From positions 5,208,001 through 5,272,000 of the forward strand of contig NZ_CP109132.1 in assembly GCF_035918015.1 (NCBI RefSeq): DNA of 64,000 bases, given 5' to 3'. Below, piece after piece: positions 9,165-17,812 of the stretch. The position numbers were made by a program, and so were the translations under genes. The stretch comes from Streptomyces sp. NBC_01754 (GTDB taxonomy: Bacteria; Actinomycetota; Actinomycetes; Streptomycetales; Streptomycetaceae). Positions within the stretch are counted from its first letter, which is position 1. Every line of letters starts with the position of its first letter. The notes under the pieces were generated by a model that saw nothing but the letters and a program-made list of their open reading frames with translations, was not told the origin of the DNA and made no database searches.

Positions 9165-10313
9165 TCAGCCGGCGGGCGGGGCGTCGTATCCGGTGTCCGA
9201 GCCCTCGGCGGCGCCCTCCGGCAGCTTCGGGAGGGTGTACGTGTCCAGCGGCTCGCCGTCCGGGTCCGGGCGTACCGCGCCGAGCAGCGGGTTGGACGCC
9301 AGCGGCGAGACCTTGACCGCGGCCCCGGGCCTGGGAGCCTGCACCACCAGGCCGTCGCCGATGTAGAGCGCCACATGGGTCGCCTCCGGGAAGTAGATCA
9401 CCAGGTCGCCGGGGCGCAGCGACGCGAGCGGCACACGCGGCAGCCGCCGCCACTGTTCCTGCGAGGTACGCGGAATGGCGCGTCCCGCCTTCGACCAGGC
9501 CGTCGAGGTGAGACCCGAGCAGTCGTACGACTCGGGGCCCACGGCGCCCCACACGTACGGCTTGCCGATCTGTCCTAGCGCGTACCGGACGGCTTCGCCG
9601 CCCTGCTTCGAGGGCGGCCGGGTGGAGCTCAGGGCGCCGGAGGCGACCAGCGCGTCCTGCGCCTTCGCGGTGGTGCTCCGCTCCAGCTCCGTCAGCCGGG
9701 CGAGCTGGTCCTCGGAGAGGGAGGCCAGCATCGCCTCGACGTCCCGCATCCGGGACCGCAGAGCGTCGCGCTGCTCCTTGTGCTCCTTCGTCAGCGCCCG
9801 CTGCCGCTCGAGTGCCGCACGGGACTTCGCGGCCAGGTCCTCGGCGCGCTTCTCGGCACCGGTGAGCCGGCCGACGGTGGCCGCCCTGCCCGCCTGGGCG
9901 CGCGCGAGCACATGGCTCTGGTCCAGGGCCTGCTGGGGGTTCCGGGCCAGCAGCAGCCGCATGTACACCGAGAAGTCCGTGCGGCCCTGGTACTGCTCGC
10001 GCGCCAGGCGGCCCGCGTCGCGCCGGGCGCCGGTCAGCGCGGTGCGGGCGGCGGCGAGGCGTTCGTTCAGTTGCTTGGTCTCGGCCGTCTGCTTCTTCAG
10101 TTCCCCGGCGGTGCCGTTGTACCGCTCCCCGGCCTTCTCCGCCTCCTGGTAGAGGGACCGGAGGCGCTTCAGCAGCCCGGGGACGCCCTGGGCCGCCCCC
10201 TCCCGGGCAGGAGCGCCGGGGGCGGGCGAGGGCTCCGCGAGGGCGGGGGAGGCGGCGACCACGACCGCGGCCGTCGCCGCGGTGCAGAGCGTGCGCGCGA
10301 TTCTGCCTGACAC
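9165..10313 (-). CDS. NlpC/P60 family peptidoglycan endopeptidase
   Basis: 382-residue secreted cell-wall hydrolase. Signal peptide (RTLCTAATAAVVVAASPALA), a long coiled coil about 45-200, then an NlpC/P60 domain. The catalytic Cys265 is in SYDCSGLTSTAW and His313 in THVALYIGDG. This coiled-coil plus NlpC/P60 architecture is that of RipA-type D-Glu-mDAP endopeptidases. The start is GTG at 10311-10313 with GGAGG seven bases upstream; an overlapping ATG eight bases upstream is out of frame. The 170-base upstream gap contains a possible TTGACG box on the minus strand near 10400 but no recognisable ydaO/c-di-AMP riboswitch. Confidence 0.88.
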   Translation of the reverse strand: MSGRIARTLCTAATAAVVVAASPALAEPSPAPGAPAREGAAQGVPGLLKRLRSLYQEAEKAGERYNGTAGELKKQTAETKQLNERLAAARTALTGARRDAGRLAREQYQGRTDFSVYMRLLLARNPQQALDQSHVLARAQAGRAATVGRLTGAEKRAEDLAAKSRAALERQRALTKEHKEQRDALRSRMRDVEAMLASLSEDQLARLTELERSTTAKAQDALVASGALSSTRPPSKQGGEAVRYALGQIGKPYVWGAVGPESYDCSGLTSTAWSKAGRAIPRTSQEQWRRLPRVPLASLRPGDLVIYFPEATHVALYIGDGLVVQAPRPGAAVKVSPLASNPLLGAVRPDPDGEPLDTYTLPKLPEGAAEGSDTGYDAPPAG

Positions 10314-10483
10314 GACATCACCTCCGGTGACGGGGCAGAACCCATCAATCCGTAGGTAAATCAGACTGATCGACTACCCCATAAGTGTTCGGATCTCGTC
10401 AATCCGGTCACTCGGTGGCAGACGATGCAAGGACCGTCCGGCGTGGCGGCGGCCGGCTCCCCCGAACGCCGCACGCCCGGTGT

Positions 10484-13207
10484 TCACCGCGCGGGGAACG
10501 CGTAGAAGGCCCGCTCGCGCTGGACGACGGCGGTCTTCCCCGCCGCCAGCACCCGGTACGGGCTGCCGCCCGCGGCACCCTCGGGGTCCTGGGGACCGAT
10601 GTCCTGGAACTTCCACAGCCGGCGCCCGTCCGCGGAGGAGAACGCCGTCACCTGGGAGGCGTCCGCGGCGAACAGGGTCTTGCCGCCGCCGCTCAGGGTG
10701 AGGGCCGGAGCGTTGCCACCGAGCGGGACCTCCGTGGACCGCCGCCAGACCGTCCGCCCGGTCGCCGCCTCGACCGCGCCGACCTGCTGGTCGCGGTTGG
10801 TGGTGTGGAGCAGCTTCCCGGCCGGGACCGGGGTGCCGTACACGGACGCGCCGGAGCCGCTCAGCGTCCACACCGGCTTGCCGGTGCCCGTCTCGAAGGC
10901 CTGGAGACCGTCGCCCACCGCCGCGTACAGCAGCCCCTCGTCGTCGCCGACCGCCGCGCCGGCCGGGGCGACGGCACCGAACGGGCGGTTCCACAGGAGC
11001 TTGCCGGTGGTGCGGTCGAAGCAGCGGAAGGAGGCCTTGCCCTTGCCCGCCTTGACGTCGGCAGGGGTGAGGGTCGCCGGGGTCTGGGCGACGACGAGGT
11101 CGCTCTCCCGGACGGCGGTCAGCCGGTAGGCGGGGGTGCCCGGAGCCCGGCCCGCGGGGACCGCGCTGCGCCAGAGCTCCTTGCGCCGCACCACGTCGTA
11201 CGCGAAGAAGTACGCCTTGACCACCTGGGTGTCCTTGCCGCGCTTCTTGCCCTTCTTCGGCTCCGGCGCCTTGACGGTGACGGTGTGCGAACCGGTGAAC
11301 CACAGGACGGACCCCGTCAGCCCGGTGAGGGGCCCCGCCTTCATGCCGGGTACGCCGGTGAACCGGTCCGCGTACCGGAGGCGGTGCTCGACCCGCCCGT
11401 CCTCGGGCGACAGCCAGAGGAACTCCGTCGGGCCCGCCAGGAGGCAGAGCCCGTCACCGGCGGCCCGCACCGCCTGGGCGCCCGCCGCGTCCTCGCACGT
11501 CCAGAGGGTGCGCCCGGTCCGCAGGTCGATCCCGGTCGCCTGGGCGTCGCTGGTCAGTACCAGCAGCCTGTCCCGCCAGATCCCGGCGGTGAGCGGGGCG
11601 GGTTCCTCGGCCGGGTGGGTGTACATCCACAGCGGGTCGGGTGCCCTGCCGGGCACCGTGGGCCGGGGCTTCGCCGTGGGTTTGCCGTCGGTGGGCGTGG
11701 CGGGGGCGTCGGATCCGAGAGCCAGCACGGAACCTCCGCCGACGACCAGTCCGGCCGCCCCGGCGGCGACGGCGGTGAGCAGGTTCCGCCGTCCCGTCAC
11801 CGATGCGGCCGGCGCGGGAAGCGGTAGCGCGGCCGGGTGCGGCAGGGGCGGCGAGGCGGGGGCCGCGGGTCCGGCGGAGGGGTACGGGAGGTGTGAGGCG
11901 GGGACCTGGCCGAGGGGCGGGCCGGACGGCGGGGGGACGAACGGTGCGCGCGGGGCCACGGGTGCGGGGCCGGAGAACCCGGGCGGGACGGCCGGCCGGC
12001 TCGTCGACCGGTCACCGTGCGGGGCGCCCGGACCGGTACGCGTGAATCGGGTGGTGCCCCGGTCCTCGTCGTCGGCCGGCCTGCCGGGACCGCCCGGGAC
12101 CTGGCCCGCGGGCGGTGCGTCCGCCGGGGCCGGGCGGTCCGGCGTGGCGTCGAGGCGCTCCGCGCCGGCCGGGCCCGTGGCCGCCGGGTCCGTGGCAACC
12201 GGGTCCGCCTCCGGTGATGCCCCGGCGACCCCCGTACCCGCGGCGGCCGCATCCGCACCCGCACCCGCATCCGCTCCCGTGTCCGCCTCCGGGTCCGACG
12301 GGTCCTTCAGGGCCCGTACCCGGGCGGCCTGGTCCGCGATCACCGCCGTGACCCGCTCCGGAAGCCAGCCGCCCCCCGCCAGGCCCGCCGCGCCCTCCAG
12401 CGCCAGCTCCGCCGCGACCGAGCCCGCGCCCGGCCGGTCGGCGGGGTCCTTGGCCAGGCAGCGGGCGACCAGCTCACGCAACGCGTCCGGTACGCGGTCC
12501 AGTTCGGCCGTGCCGTGGGCGATCCGCCCGGCCGCCTCACCGGCCGGGCCCTCGGCGAACGGGGTCGTCCCGGTCGCCGCGTACGCCAGCAGCAGCCCCA
12601 GCACGAACAGGTCGGAGGGGGCGCCCGCCTCCCCGCCTTCGACCTGCTCAGGAGTGAGGTAGCCCAGCCGGACGGACAACTGACCGCCGGGCCGCGCCTC
12701 GGCCGACGCCGCGCCGCCGAGCGGCCCGAACGCCGTCAGCCGGGGTCCGTCCTCCGCGAGCAGCACCGTCCCCGGGGCCAGGCCCTGGAGTACGGTCCCG
12801 GCGGCGTGCACCCGGGAGAGCGTCTCGGCGAGACCCGCGCCCAGGACCCGCACGGCCCGCTCGGGCAGCGGACCGGTGAGCGAGATCGCCTCGGCGAGCG
12901 TCAGCGCGGGGACGTACGCCGCCGCCGTCCACAGGCCGTCGCCCTCCGGCCCCTCGTCCTCCCGCCCGGCGAGCGGCGACTGGACCCAGCCGCCGGACAG
13001 CCGTTCGGCGGCGCGGGCCTCGGCCTGGAAGCGGCGGCGGAAGGCGGGCACAGCGGCGAGTTCCGGCCGGGCGGCCGTCACCACGACGTGGCCGTCCCCG
13101 TCCGCCCCGCGGGCCAGATACCGCACCGCGCTCGCGGTCTCCCGGAAGCGGGCCAGCGTCGTGTACGGGCCGAAGCGGCGTGGATCGTCCTGACGCAGCG
13201 CCTCCAT
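10484..13207 (-). CDS. Membrane PQQ beta-propeller protein with degenerate Ser/Thr kinase domain
   Basis: 907-residue protein with AfsK-like architecture: N-terminal kinase-like domain (about 10-275), a disordered Pro/Ala/Asp-rich linker (about 290-490), one membrane helix (AVAAGAAGLVVGGGSVLAL near 500) and an extracellular PQQ-type beta-propeller with repeated Trp-docking strands. The kinase domain keeps the fold but lacks the catalytic residues: the ATP-binding Lys of VAVK is Thr in VVVTAARPEL, the HRDLKPxN loop reads LQGLAPGTVL, DFG reads AFG, and the glycine loop is lost. It is therefore predicted to be a pseudokinase that binds partners or nucleotide rather than phosphorylating. ATG at 13205-13207 follows AAGGGGGG. 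It is separated by a hydrolase on one side and a leaderless small gene on the other. Confidence 0.8.
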   Translation of the reverse strand: MEALRQDDPRRFGPYTTLARFRETASAVRYLARGADGDGHVVVTAARPELAAVPAFRRRFQAEARAAERLSGGWVQSPLAGREDEGPEGDGLWTAAAYVPALTLAEAISLTGPLPERAVRVLGAGLAETLSRVHAAGTVLQGLAPGTVLLAEDGPRLTAFGPLGGAASAEARPGGQLSVRLGYLTPEQVEGGEAGAPSDLFVLGLLLAYAATGTTPFAEGPAGEAAGRIAHGTAELDRVPDALRELVARCLAKDPADRPGAGSVAAELALEGAAGLAGGGWLPERVTAVIADQAARVRALKDPSDPEADTGADAGAGADAAAAGTGVAGASPEADPVATDPAATGPAGAERLDATPDRPAPADAPPAGQVPGGPGRPADDEDRGTTRFTRTGPGAPHGDRSTSRPAVPPGFSGPAPVAPRAPFVPPPSGPPLGQVPASHLPYPSAGPAAPASPPLPHPAALPLPAPAASVTGRRNLLTAVAAGAAGLVVGGGSVLALGSDAPATPTDGKPTAKPRPTVPGRAPDPLWMYTHPAEEPAPLTAGIWRDRLLVLTSDAQATGIDLRTGRTLWTCEDAAGAQAVRAAGDGLCLLAGPTEFLWLSPEDGRVEHRLRYADRFTGVPGMKAGPLTGLTGSVLWFTGSHTVTVKAPEPKKGKKRGKDTQVVKAYFFAYDVVRRKELWRSAVPAGRAPGTPAYRLTAVRESDLVVAQTPATLTPADVKAGKGKASFRCFDRTTGKLLWNRPFGAVAPAGAAVGDDEGLLYAAVGDGLQAFETGTGKPVWTLSGSGASVYGTPVPAGKLLHTTNRDQQVGAVEAATGRTVWRRSTEVPLGGNAPALTLSGGGKTLFAADASQVTAFSSADGRRLWKFQDIGPQDPEGAAGGSPYRVLAAGKTAVVQRERAFYAFPAR

Positions 13208-13288
13208 GGCGCACCCCCCTTGTGACCGTGCCCTCGGCACCTGACCGTCGATCTTAGGGGGTGCGCCCCGCACCGGCCGGTCCCGCGC

Positions 13289-13564
13289 TCAGGCGTCCCG
13301 GTCCGGCTTCGTCCAGGGCCACTTGGGGCGTCGGCGCGTGCGGCCCCCGGGGGCGTATTCGTACACCCAGCCGCGCTGGAGCCCGAGCCGCTTCGAATAG
13401 CCCGCGGGAGCGCGCCGGTAGGTGTACACGGTGGCGGGGCCGCCGTCGGGCGCCGGCACCGGGACCTCGTACCACGTGGGCGGATGCCCGGTCGGACCCA
13501 GGAGGACGGGCAGGACCCGGCCGTCCAGCGGCCCACCGGTGAAGGGGGTGTTCTCGCTTCTCAC
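13289..13564 (-). CDS. Small conserved hypothetical protein, leaderless
   Basis: 91-residue protein that I cannot assign. It starts RSENTPFTGGPLDGRVLPV, has a YTYRRAPAGYSKRLGL segment and ends in a basic WPWTKPDRD tail. Third-codon GC is very high, as expected for a real gene. The GTG at 13562-13564 is exactly six bases behind a CAGACT box and has no Shine-Dalgarno, which argues for leaderless transcription and fixes the start. No membrane segment or signal is seen. Confidence 0.65.
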   Translation of the reverse strand: MRSENTPFTGGPLDGRVLPVLLGPTGHPPTWYEVPVPAPDGGPATVYTYRRAPAGYSKRLGLQRGWVYEYAPGGRTRRRPKWPWTKPDRDA

Positions 13565-13570
13565 CCGGCC

Positions 13571-13576
13571 AGTCTG
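13571..13576 (-). promoter_or_regulatory. -10 box of a leaderless promoter (small hypothetical gene)
   Basis: CAGACT on the minus strand followed by six bases and GTG. The hexamer and spacing are identical to those in front of the PP2C-like and amidase genes. Confidence 0.5.
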
Positions 13577-13634
13577 GCCCCCATCGGGCCCGGCAGGCAC
13601 GCCGCCCCGGTCCGGTGGGGCGGCGCGGGCGGTC

Positions 13635-14390
13635 TCAGCCCCTCGGCAGCAGGTGCGCCGCGTGCCCGGCCACCGCTTCCACCAGCGCGGCCAGCCGGCC
13701 GACCGGTCCGTCGGCGGTCTCCTGGCCCAGCAGCTCCGCCGCCACGACGGCGGTCTCGTCGTCCGATGCCGCGGTCGCCGCCAGCAGGGCGACCAGATGG
13801 TCCACCAGCCAGCCACGCAGGTCGGCGGCGGGAGGCTGCTTCTCCTCGTCCAGCCAGATCAGTGACGCCGCCTCGACCGCCGCGATCCAGGTCCGCACCA
13901 TCATCCGCAGCCGGGGACCCGGCGGCCGGCCGCCGGGTCCCCGGCCCAGGTGCAGCAGGATCTGCTCGGCGGCGGCCCGGCGTACGCCGTCCACGATCGC
14001 CGACGTACGCGAGGTCTCGGCGACGCTGCCCCCGCGCAGCAACGCGCTGAACCCGGCGTCGTGCTGGTCGACGAAACCGAGGTAGCGGTCCAGGACCCGG
14101 CTCACCCGCTCGGTCGGCGCGCCGACGGCCGGCTCGGCGAAGCAGAGGGTCAGCTGCTCCGCGGCCGATCCCAGCGCGGCCTCGTACAACTGCTGTCTGC
14201 CGCCCGGGAAGTAGCGGTAGACCAGGGGCCTGGAGACACCCGCCGCCAGGGCCACCTCGTCGATCGACACGTCGTCCGGCGCCCGGTGGGCGAAGAGCGT
14301 GAGCGCGGCTTCGAGGAGCTGGGCCCGGCGCTCCTCGACACCGAGCCGTCGGTAGGCGCGGGGCCGCGGTGCCGCGGGGGCGGAGGTCAT
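13635..14390 (-). CDS. TetR family transcriptional regulator
   Basis: 251-residue TetR regulator. The N-terminal HTH is clear: ERRAQLLEAALTLFAHRAPD, then VSIDEVALAAGVSRPLVYRYF as the recognition helix. The C-terminal ligand domain is all-helical. The start at 14388-14390 is placed by a TAGTCT box seven bases upstream. It lies beside two divergent diiron-enzyme genes whose shared promoter contains a palindrome, so it is the natural candidate repressor. That link is inference. Confidence 0.85.
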   Translation of the reverse strand: MTSAPAAPRPRAYRRLGVEERRAQLLEAALTLFAHRAPDDVSIDEVALAAGVSRPLVYRYFPGGRQQLYEAALGSAAEQLTLCFAEPAVGAPTERVSRVLDRYLGFVDQHDAGFSALLRGGSVAETSRTSAIVDGVRRAAAEQILLHLGRGPGGRPPGPRLRMMVRTWIAAVEAASLIWLDEEKQPPAADLRGWLVDHLVALLAATAASDDETAVVAAELLGQETADGPVGRLAALVEAVAGHAAHLLPRG

Positions 14391-14397
14391 ACTCCGA

Positions 14398-14403
14398 AGA
14401 CTA
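14398..14403 (-). promoter_or_regulatory. -10 box of a leaderless promoter (tetR gene)
   Basis: TAGTCT on the minus strand, seven bases before ATG. It also matches the TANNNT consensus of vegetative Streptomyces -10 elements. Confidence 0.5.
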
Positions 14404-14547
14404 GTGCCGCGGCGGGCGAGGTTCGCCCGTCGTGACGCCCGGCACGCACTCCGGCCCCACAAGTCCGCACGCCTGGACACGTCCGGTACGAGGGACTTCC
14501 GGCCGGCAGGCCGGATCCAGGAGCTCTCCCCGGTCGAAGGAGCCGGC

Positions 14548-15483
14548 TCAGGCCAGCAGACCGGAGCTCTTCCACATCCTGCGCCCGACGCCGTTCAGCA
14601 CGCCGATGTCGTCGAAGAAGTCCGTGAGCCGCTTGGCGCCCGTCTGCATGACCTCGGCCCGGTGGCCGCTCGCCTTCACCTGGGCGACCGCCTCACGGCG
14701 GTCCAGCCCGACGTTCTCGTACACCCGCGGGTTGATGAAGCAGACGGAGAAGACGCGCGCCGCCTCCCCACAGCTCAGCCGGGTCATCCGCCGCTCCCAC
14801 GCCGGCGCGGTCACCATCTGGCGGCGCAGCTCCTCGCGGGCGTAGCGCACGTGCCGGGCCTCCTCGACCACATGGATGCGGGTCACTCCCCGCACCAGGG
14901 TCTGGACACGCTCGTCGGGGAAGGTGAGGCGCTGCATCCAGTCGAGGATCTCCTCGCCGAGCAGCGTGGCGGCGAAGGAACCGGGGGTGGTGGAGACCGT
15001 CTTGAGTACGCGCGCGGCGTTGTGGTAGGCGCGCGGCACCGGATAGGTGGGAGAGCCGCTCCACCCGATCATCCGGCCGAACATCATCGAGTGCCGGCAC
15101 TCGTCCGCTATCTCGGTGAGGGCGTAGCGGACGTGATCGCTGGTCACGGGCTTGTCGTAGATGTGCCGGACGAGCAGCTGGATCAGGATGATCTCGAACC
15201 AGATGCCCAGCGAGGCCAGCGACGCGGCCTCGTGGCGGGCCAGTTCCATCCGCTGCTCCTCGGACATCTTCCGCCAGAGCGGGGTGTCGTAGAGGGAGAC
15301 CAGCTCGGGCGGCCAGAACCACTTGCCGTCCTCGACGCCCGCGTCCCAGTCGAGGTCGGTGTCCGGGTCGAAGGAGTGTTTGGCCGAAGCCTCCAGCAGG
15401 CGCGCCGCGACCTGCTCACGGTCCTTGAGGGGTCCGAGGGCGTCGCGCAGCGCCTGGACGTCCTGTTCGGTCACTGTCGTCAT
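14548..15483 (-). CDS. AurF-like diiron oxygenase
   Basis: 311-residue protein of the AurF (p-aminobenzoate N-oxygenase) family. Diiron ligands are visible in two helical pairs: Glu in the RHEAASLASLGIWFE region with the EIADECRH motif, and GEEILDW with the HVVEEARHVRYA motif. AurF enzymes use O2 at a non-haem diiron centre to oxidise aryl amines to nitro compounds. The substrate is unknown and no aromatic biosynthesis genes are adjacent. The ATG at 15481-15483 has GAGGGA upstream. It is divergent from a second diiron protein and lies behind a TetR gene. Confidence 0.82.
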   Translation of the reverse strand: MTTVTEQDVQALRDALGPLKDREQVAARLLEASAKHSFDPDTDLDWDAGVEDGKWFWPPELVSLYDTPLWRKMSEEQRMELARHEAASLASLGIWFEIILIQLLVRHIYDKPVTSDHVRYALTEIADECRHSMMFGRMIGWSGSPTYPVPRAYHNAARVLKTVSTTPGSFAATLLGEEILDWMQRLTFPDERVQTLVRGVTRIHVVEEARHVRYAREELRRQMVTAPAWERRMTRLSCGEAARVFSVCFINPRVYENVGLDRREAVAQVKASGHRAEVMQTGAKRLTDFFDDIGVLNGVGRRMWKSSGLLA

Positions 15484-15526
15484 GGCAGAAGGTCCCTCGC
15501 ACATGGGTTACCGGCGGTTTACCTTT

Positions 15527-15555
15527 ATGAGACTGCTTGTCAGCAAGCGCGTCAA
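15527..15555 (-). promoter_or_regulatory. Promoter of the AurF-like gene
   Basis: TTGACG (15550-15555) and TCTCAT (15527-15532) on the minus strand with a 17-base spacer. Start-codon distance is about 44 bases from the -10 box. The spacer holds the palindrome described separately. Confidence 0.5.
15535..15548. promoter_or_regulatory. Operator-like palindrome inside the diiron promoter spacer
   Basis: GCTTGTCAGCAAGC: GCTTG and CAAGC are perfect complements around a four-base centre. It sits between the -35 and -10 boxes of the AurF-like gene, where a bound repressor would block RNA polymerase. GCTTGC/GCAAGC arms resemble TetR-family operators. The neighbouring TetR is the proposed binder (inference). 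Confidence 0.45.
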
Positions 15556-15660
15556 TCCCCTGAGCGAGACTTGTTGACCGCGCATCTACCAACGTGTGAA
15601 CCTGCCAACTGACGTCTGCACCACGGAACTTACGACCCTCGCCCGGCGAAGGAGCTGTCC

Positions 15661-16779
15661 GTGTCGACACACGACCTCTACACCACCCCGCCCGATGCCC
15701 CCACGTGGCAGGTGCCCGCCACCGGGGCGGCCCGCTTCAGCTGGGACTACGACGACGGCCGCGAACGCCTCCTCGCCCTCTACCAGAAGGGCAAGGACAA
15801 GCAGTGGGACGGCAACAAGCGCATCGACTGGAGTCTGGAGGTCGATCCGGCCGACCCGCTGGGCACCCCCGACGAGGCGCTCACGCTGTACGGCACCCCG
15901 CACTGGGCGAAGATGACCGAACGTGACCGCGGTGAACTGCGCAGGCACTACACGTCCTGGCAGTTCAGCCAGTTCCTGCACGGCGAGCAGGGGGCGATGG
16001 TCTGCGCGGCCCGGATCGTGGAGGCGGTCCCCGACCTTGACGCGAAGTTCTACTCCGCGACCCAGGCGATGGACGAGGCGCGGCACGCGGAGATCTACGG
16101 GCGCTTCCTCCACGAGAAGGTGGGGATGCTCTACCCGATCAACGACAATCTCCAGGGGCTGCTCGGTGACACCCTGCGCGACTCCCGGTGGGACATGCCC
16201 TACCTCGGCATGCAGGTCCTCATCGAGGGACTGGCGCTCGCCGCCTTCGGCATGATCCGCGACACGACGAAACGTCCGCTGCCCAAGCAGCTGCTCGCCT
16301 ACGTCATGCAGGACGAGGCCCGGCACGTCGCCTTCGGCCGGATGGCGCTGCGCGACTACTACAAGCAGCTCGGCGACGCGGAACTGCGCGAGCGCGAGGA
16401 GTTCGTCATCGAGGGCTGCTACCTGATGCGCGACCGGCTCAGCGGGGTCGAGGTGCTGGAGAACTTCGGCATCGGCAAGCGGGAGGCCAAGGAGCTCTCC
16501 GAGCACTCCGAGTACCTCCAGCTGTTCCGCAAGCTCCTGTTCAGCCGCATCGTCCCCTGCGTCAAGGACATCGGGCTGTGGGGTGAGCGGCTGCAGAAGG
16601 CCTATGTGGACATGGGCGTCTTCGAGCTGGGCGATTCCAATCTGGACCTGCTGATGGCCCAGGACGAGGAGATAGCCGAACAACTGGACCGGGACCGCTT
16701 CGCCGCCGAGGAGCGGGCGCGGGTCGCGGAGGTGGCCGACGCGATCACCGAGGGCGCGGCGGCCCCGGAGGACGGCTGA
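15661..16779 (+). CDS. Ferritin-like diiron protein
   Basis: 372-residue ferritin-like protein with two diiron helix pairs: Glu in HGEQGAMVCAARIVEA with AMDEARHAEIYG, and IEGLALAAFGM with MQDEARHVAFGR. The spacing and duplicate DEARH motifs are those of carboxylate-bridged diiron oxidases/oxygenases rather than iron-storage ferritins. No signal peptide; cytosolic. GTG start with AAGGAG six bases upstream. Divergent to the AurF-like gene and followed by a strong hairpin. The reaction is unknown; together the pair could carry out successive oxidations. Confidence 0.78.
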   Translation: MSTHDLYTTPPDAPTWQVPATGAARFSWDYDDGRERLLALYQKGKDKQWDGNKRIDWSLEVDPADPLGTPDEALTLYGTPHWAKMTERDRGELRRHYTSWQFSQFLHGEQGAMVCAARIVEAVPDLDAKFYSATQAMDEARHAEIYGRFLHEKVGMLYPINDNLQGLLGDTLRDSRWDMPYLGMQVLIEGLALAAFGMIRDTTKRPLPKQLLAYVMQDEARHVAFGRMALRDYYKQLGDAELREREEFVIEGCYLMRDRLSGVEVLENFGIGKREAKELSEHSEYLQLFRKLLFSRIVPCVKDIGLWGERLQKAYVDMGVFELGDSNLDLLMAQDEEIAEQLDRDRFAAEERARVAEVADAITEGAAAPEDG

Positions 16780-16785
16780 CCGGCT

Positions 16786-16812
16786 CCCGCCGGGCCGTCG
16801 CGGCCCGGCGGG
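16786..16812 (+). terminator. Terminator hairpin after the ferritin-like diiron gene
   Basis: Perfect 12-bp stem CCCGCCGGGCCG with a TCG loop, seven bases after the stop codon. No T-run, as is common in Streptomyces. Confidence 0.6.
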
Positions 16813-16917
16813 CCCTGCGCGCAGGGGCGCGCGGCACACGGTGACGGGCGGGCGGGCCCGGCCGTTCGCCCTGGTTTCGATGGTCCGTTCGTCGAGTGGG
16901 CGTTCTGTTCGGTGACG

Positions 16918-16923
16918 TAACGT
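16918..16923 (+). promoter_or_regulatory. -10 box of a leaderless promoter (membrane protein gene)
   Basis: TAACGT followed by seven bases and ATG at 16931; no ribosome site is present. Confidence 0.5.
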
Positions 16924-16930
16924 AAGCATC

Positions 16931-17749
16931 ATGAGCATGCCCCCGCAGCCGCCCCAGGGCCCGTACGGGCCGCCCCGGCCTGAGCAGAGCCCGTACGGGC
17001 CGCAGCCCCCGGCGTACTTTCCGCAGCAGCCCCCGGCGCCGTACGGCTACCCGCAGCAGCAGCCGCAGGGCGGGCCCGGGCCGTGGGGGCAGCCGGGTGG
17101 GCCGGGCTTCCCGCAGCCGCCGCACAAGAGCCGGGCCCGGCTGGTCGTGGGCGTCGTCGCCGGAGCGGTCGTCCTCGCGCTCGCCCTCGGCTTCGGCGTG
17201 TACAGGCTGATCGACAAGGGCGCGAACGCCGCCTTCCCCGAGGCCACGCACCGGCTGGTGATCCAGGAGACGCTGCTGGACGGGGAGTTCTCGCTGGCCG
17301 ACGACATGTCCGAGACCGAGGGCAGGAAGATCGAGCGCGCCCCGGACCTGAGCGTGCGGGACGCCAGGGCGGTGGTGGCCCGGTACGCCTCGGGGGAGAA
17401 CGGCGCCCTGGTGCTCTCCGGTGTGTACGGGCGGCTCGCCGCCCCTTCGTCGGTACGGGGCCAGATCATGGAGGGTGCCTCCTCGGCCGACACCGAAGTC
17501 GTCGTGGCGGCCGAGGAGTTCAGGCCCGAGGGGTACGACATCACGGTGGAGTGCCAGGTCGTGCGGTCCACCGGCGGCGGTGTGACCGACACCATGCCGA
17601 TGTGTGCCTGGGGCGACGGCAACACCGCCGCCATGGTCGCGGTGATCCGCCCAGCCGACGTCGGGAAGGACCCCGCCTCCCTGGATCTGGCCGCGATCGC
17701 CGAGGAGACGGCGAGGATCCGTGTCGAGACGCGCAGGCCGATCGGCTGA
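16931..17749 (+). CDS. Proline-rich single-pass membrane protein, unknown function
   Basis: 272-residue protein. Residues 1-65 are a Pro/Gln/Gly/Tyr-rich cytosolic region with repeated GPYGPP and PQQPP motifs. One membrane helix (LVVGVVAGAVVLALALGFGVY, about 71-91) follows, and the remaining 180 residues are predicted outside the cell. The extracellular part contains two Cys (VECQVV and PMCAWG) that could form a disulphide. This layout recurs in actinobacterial proteins of unknown role. Leaderless start at 16931; I do not assign a function. Confidence 0.7.
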   Translation: MSMPPQPPQGPYGPPRPEQSPYGPQPPAYFPQQPPAPYGYPQQQPQGGPGPWGQPGGPGFPQPPHKSRARLVVGVVAGAVVLALALGFGVYRLIDKGANAAFPEATHRLVIQETLLDGEFSLADDMSETEGRKIERAPDLSVRDARAVVARYASGENGALVLSGVYGRLAAPSSVRGQIMEGASSADTEVVVAAEEFRPEGYDITVECQVVRSTGGGVTDTMPMCAWGDGNTAAMVAVIRPADVGKDPASLDLAAIAEETARIRVETRRPIG

Positions 17750-17812
17750 ACCGGGCCGCCCGAACCGAAGCGGTCGTCGGCCGAACCGGGCTCGCCGAGC
17801 CGAACCGGCAGG

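Noticed and set aside
10314..10483. c-di-AMP (ydaO-type) riboswitch ahead of the NlpC/P60 gene
   Set aside because: Actinobacterial cell-wall hydrolases often have one, but the region is short and lacks the conserved elements I could recognise.
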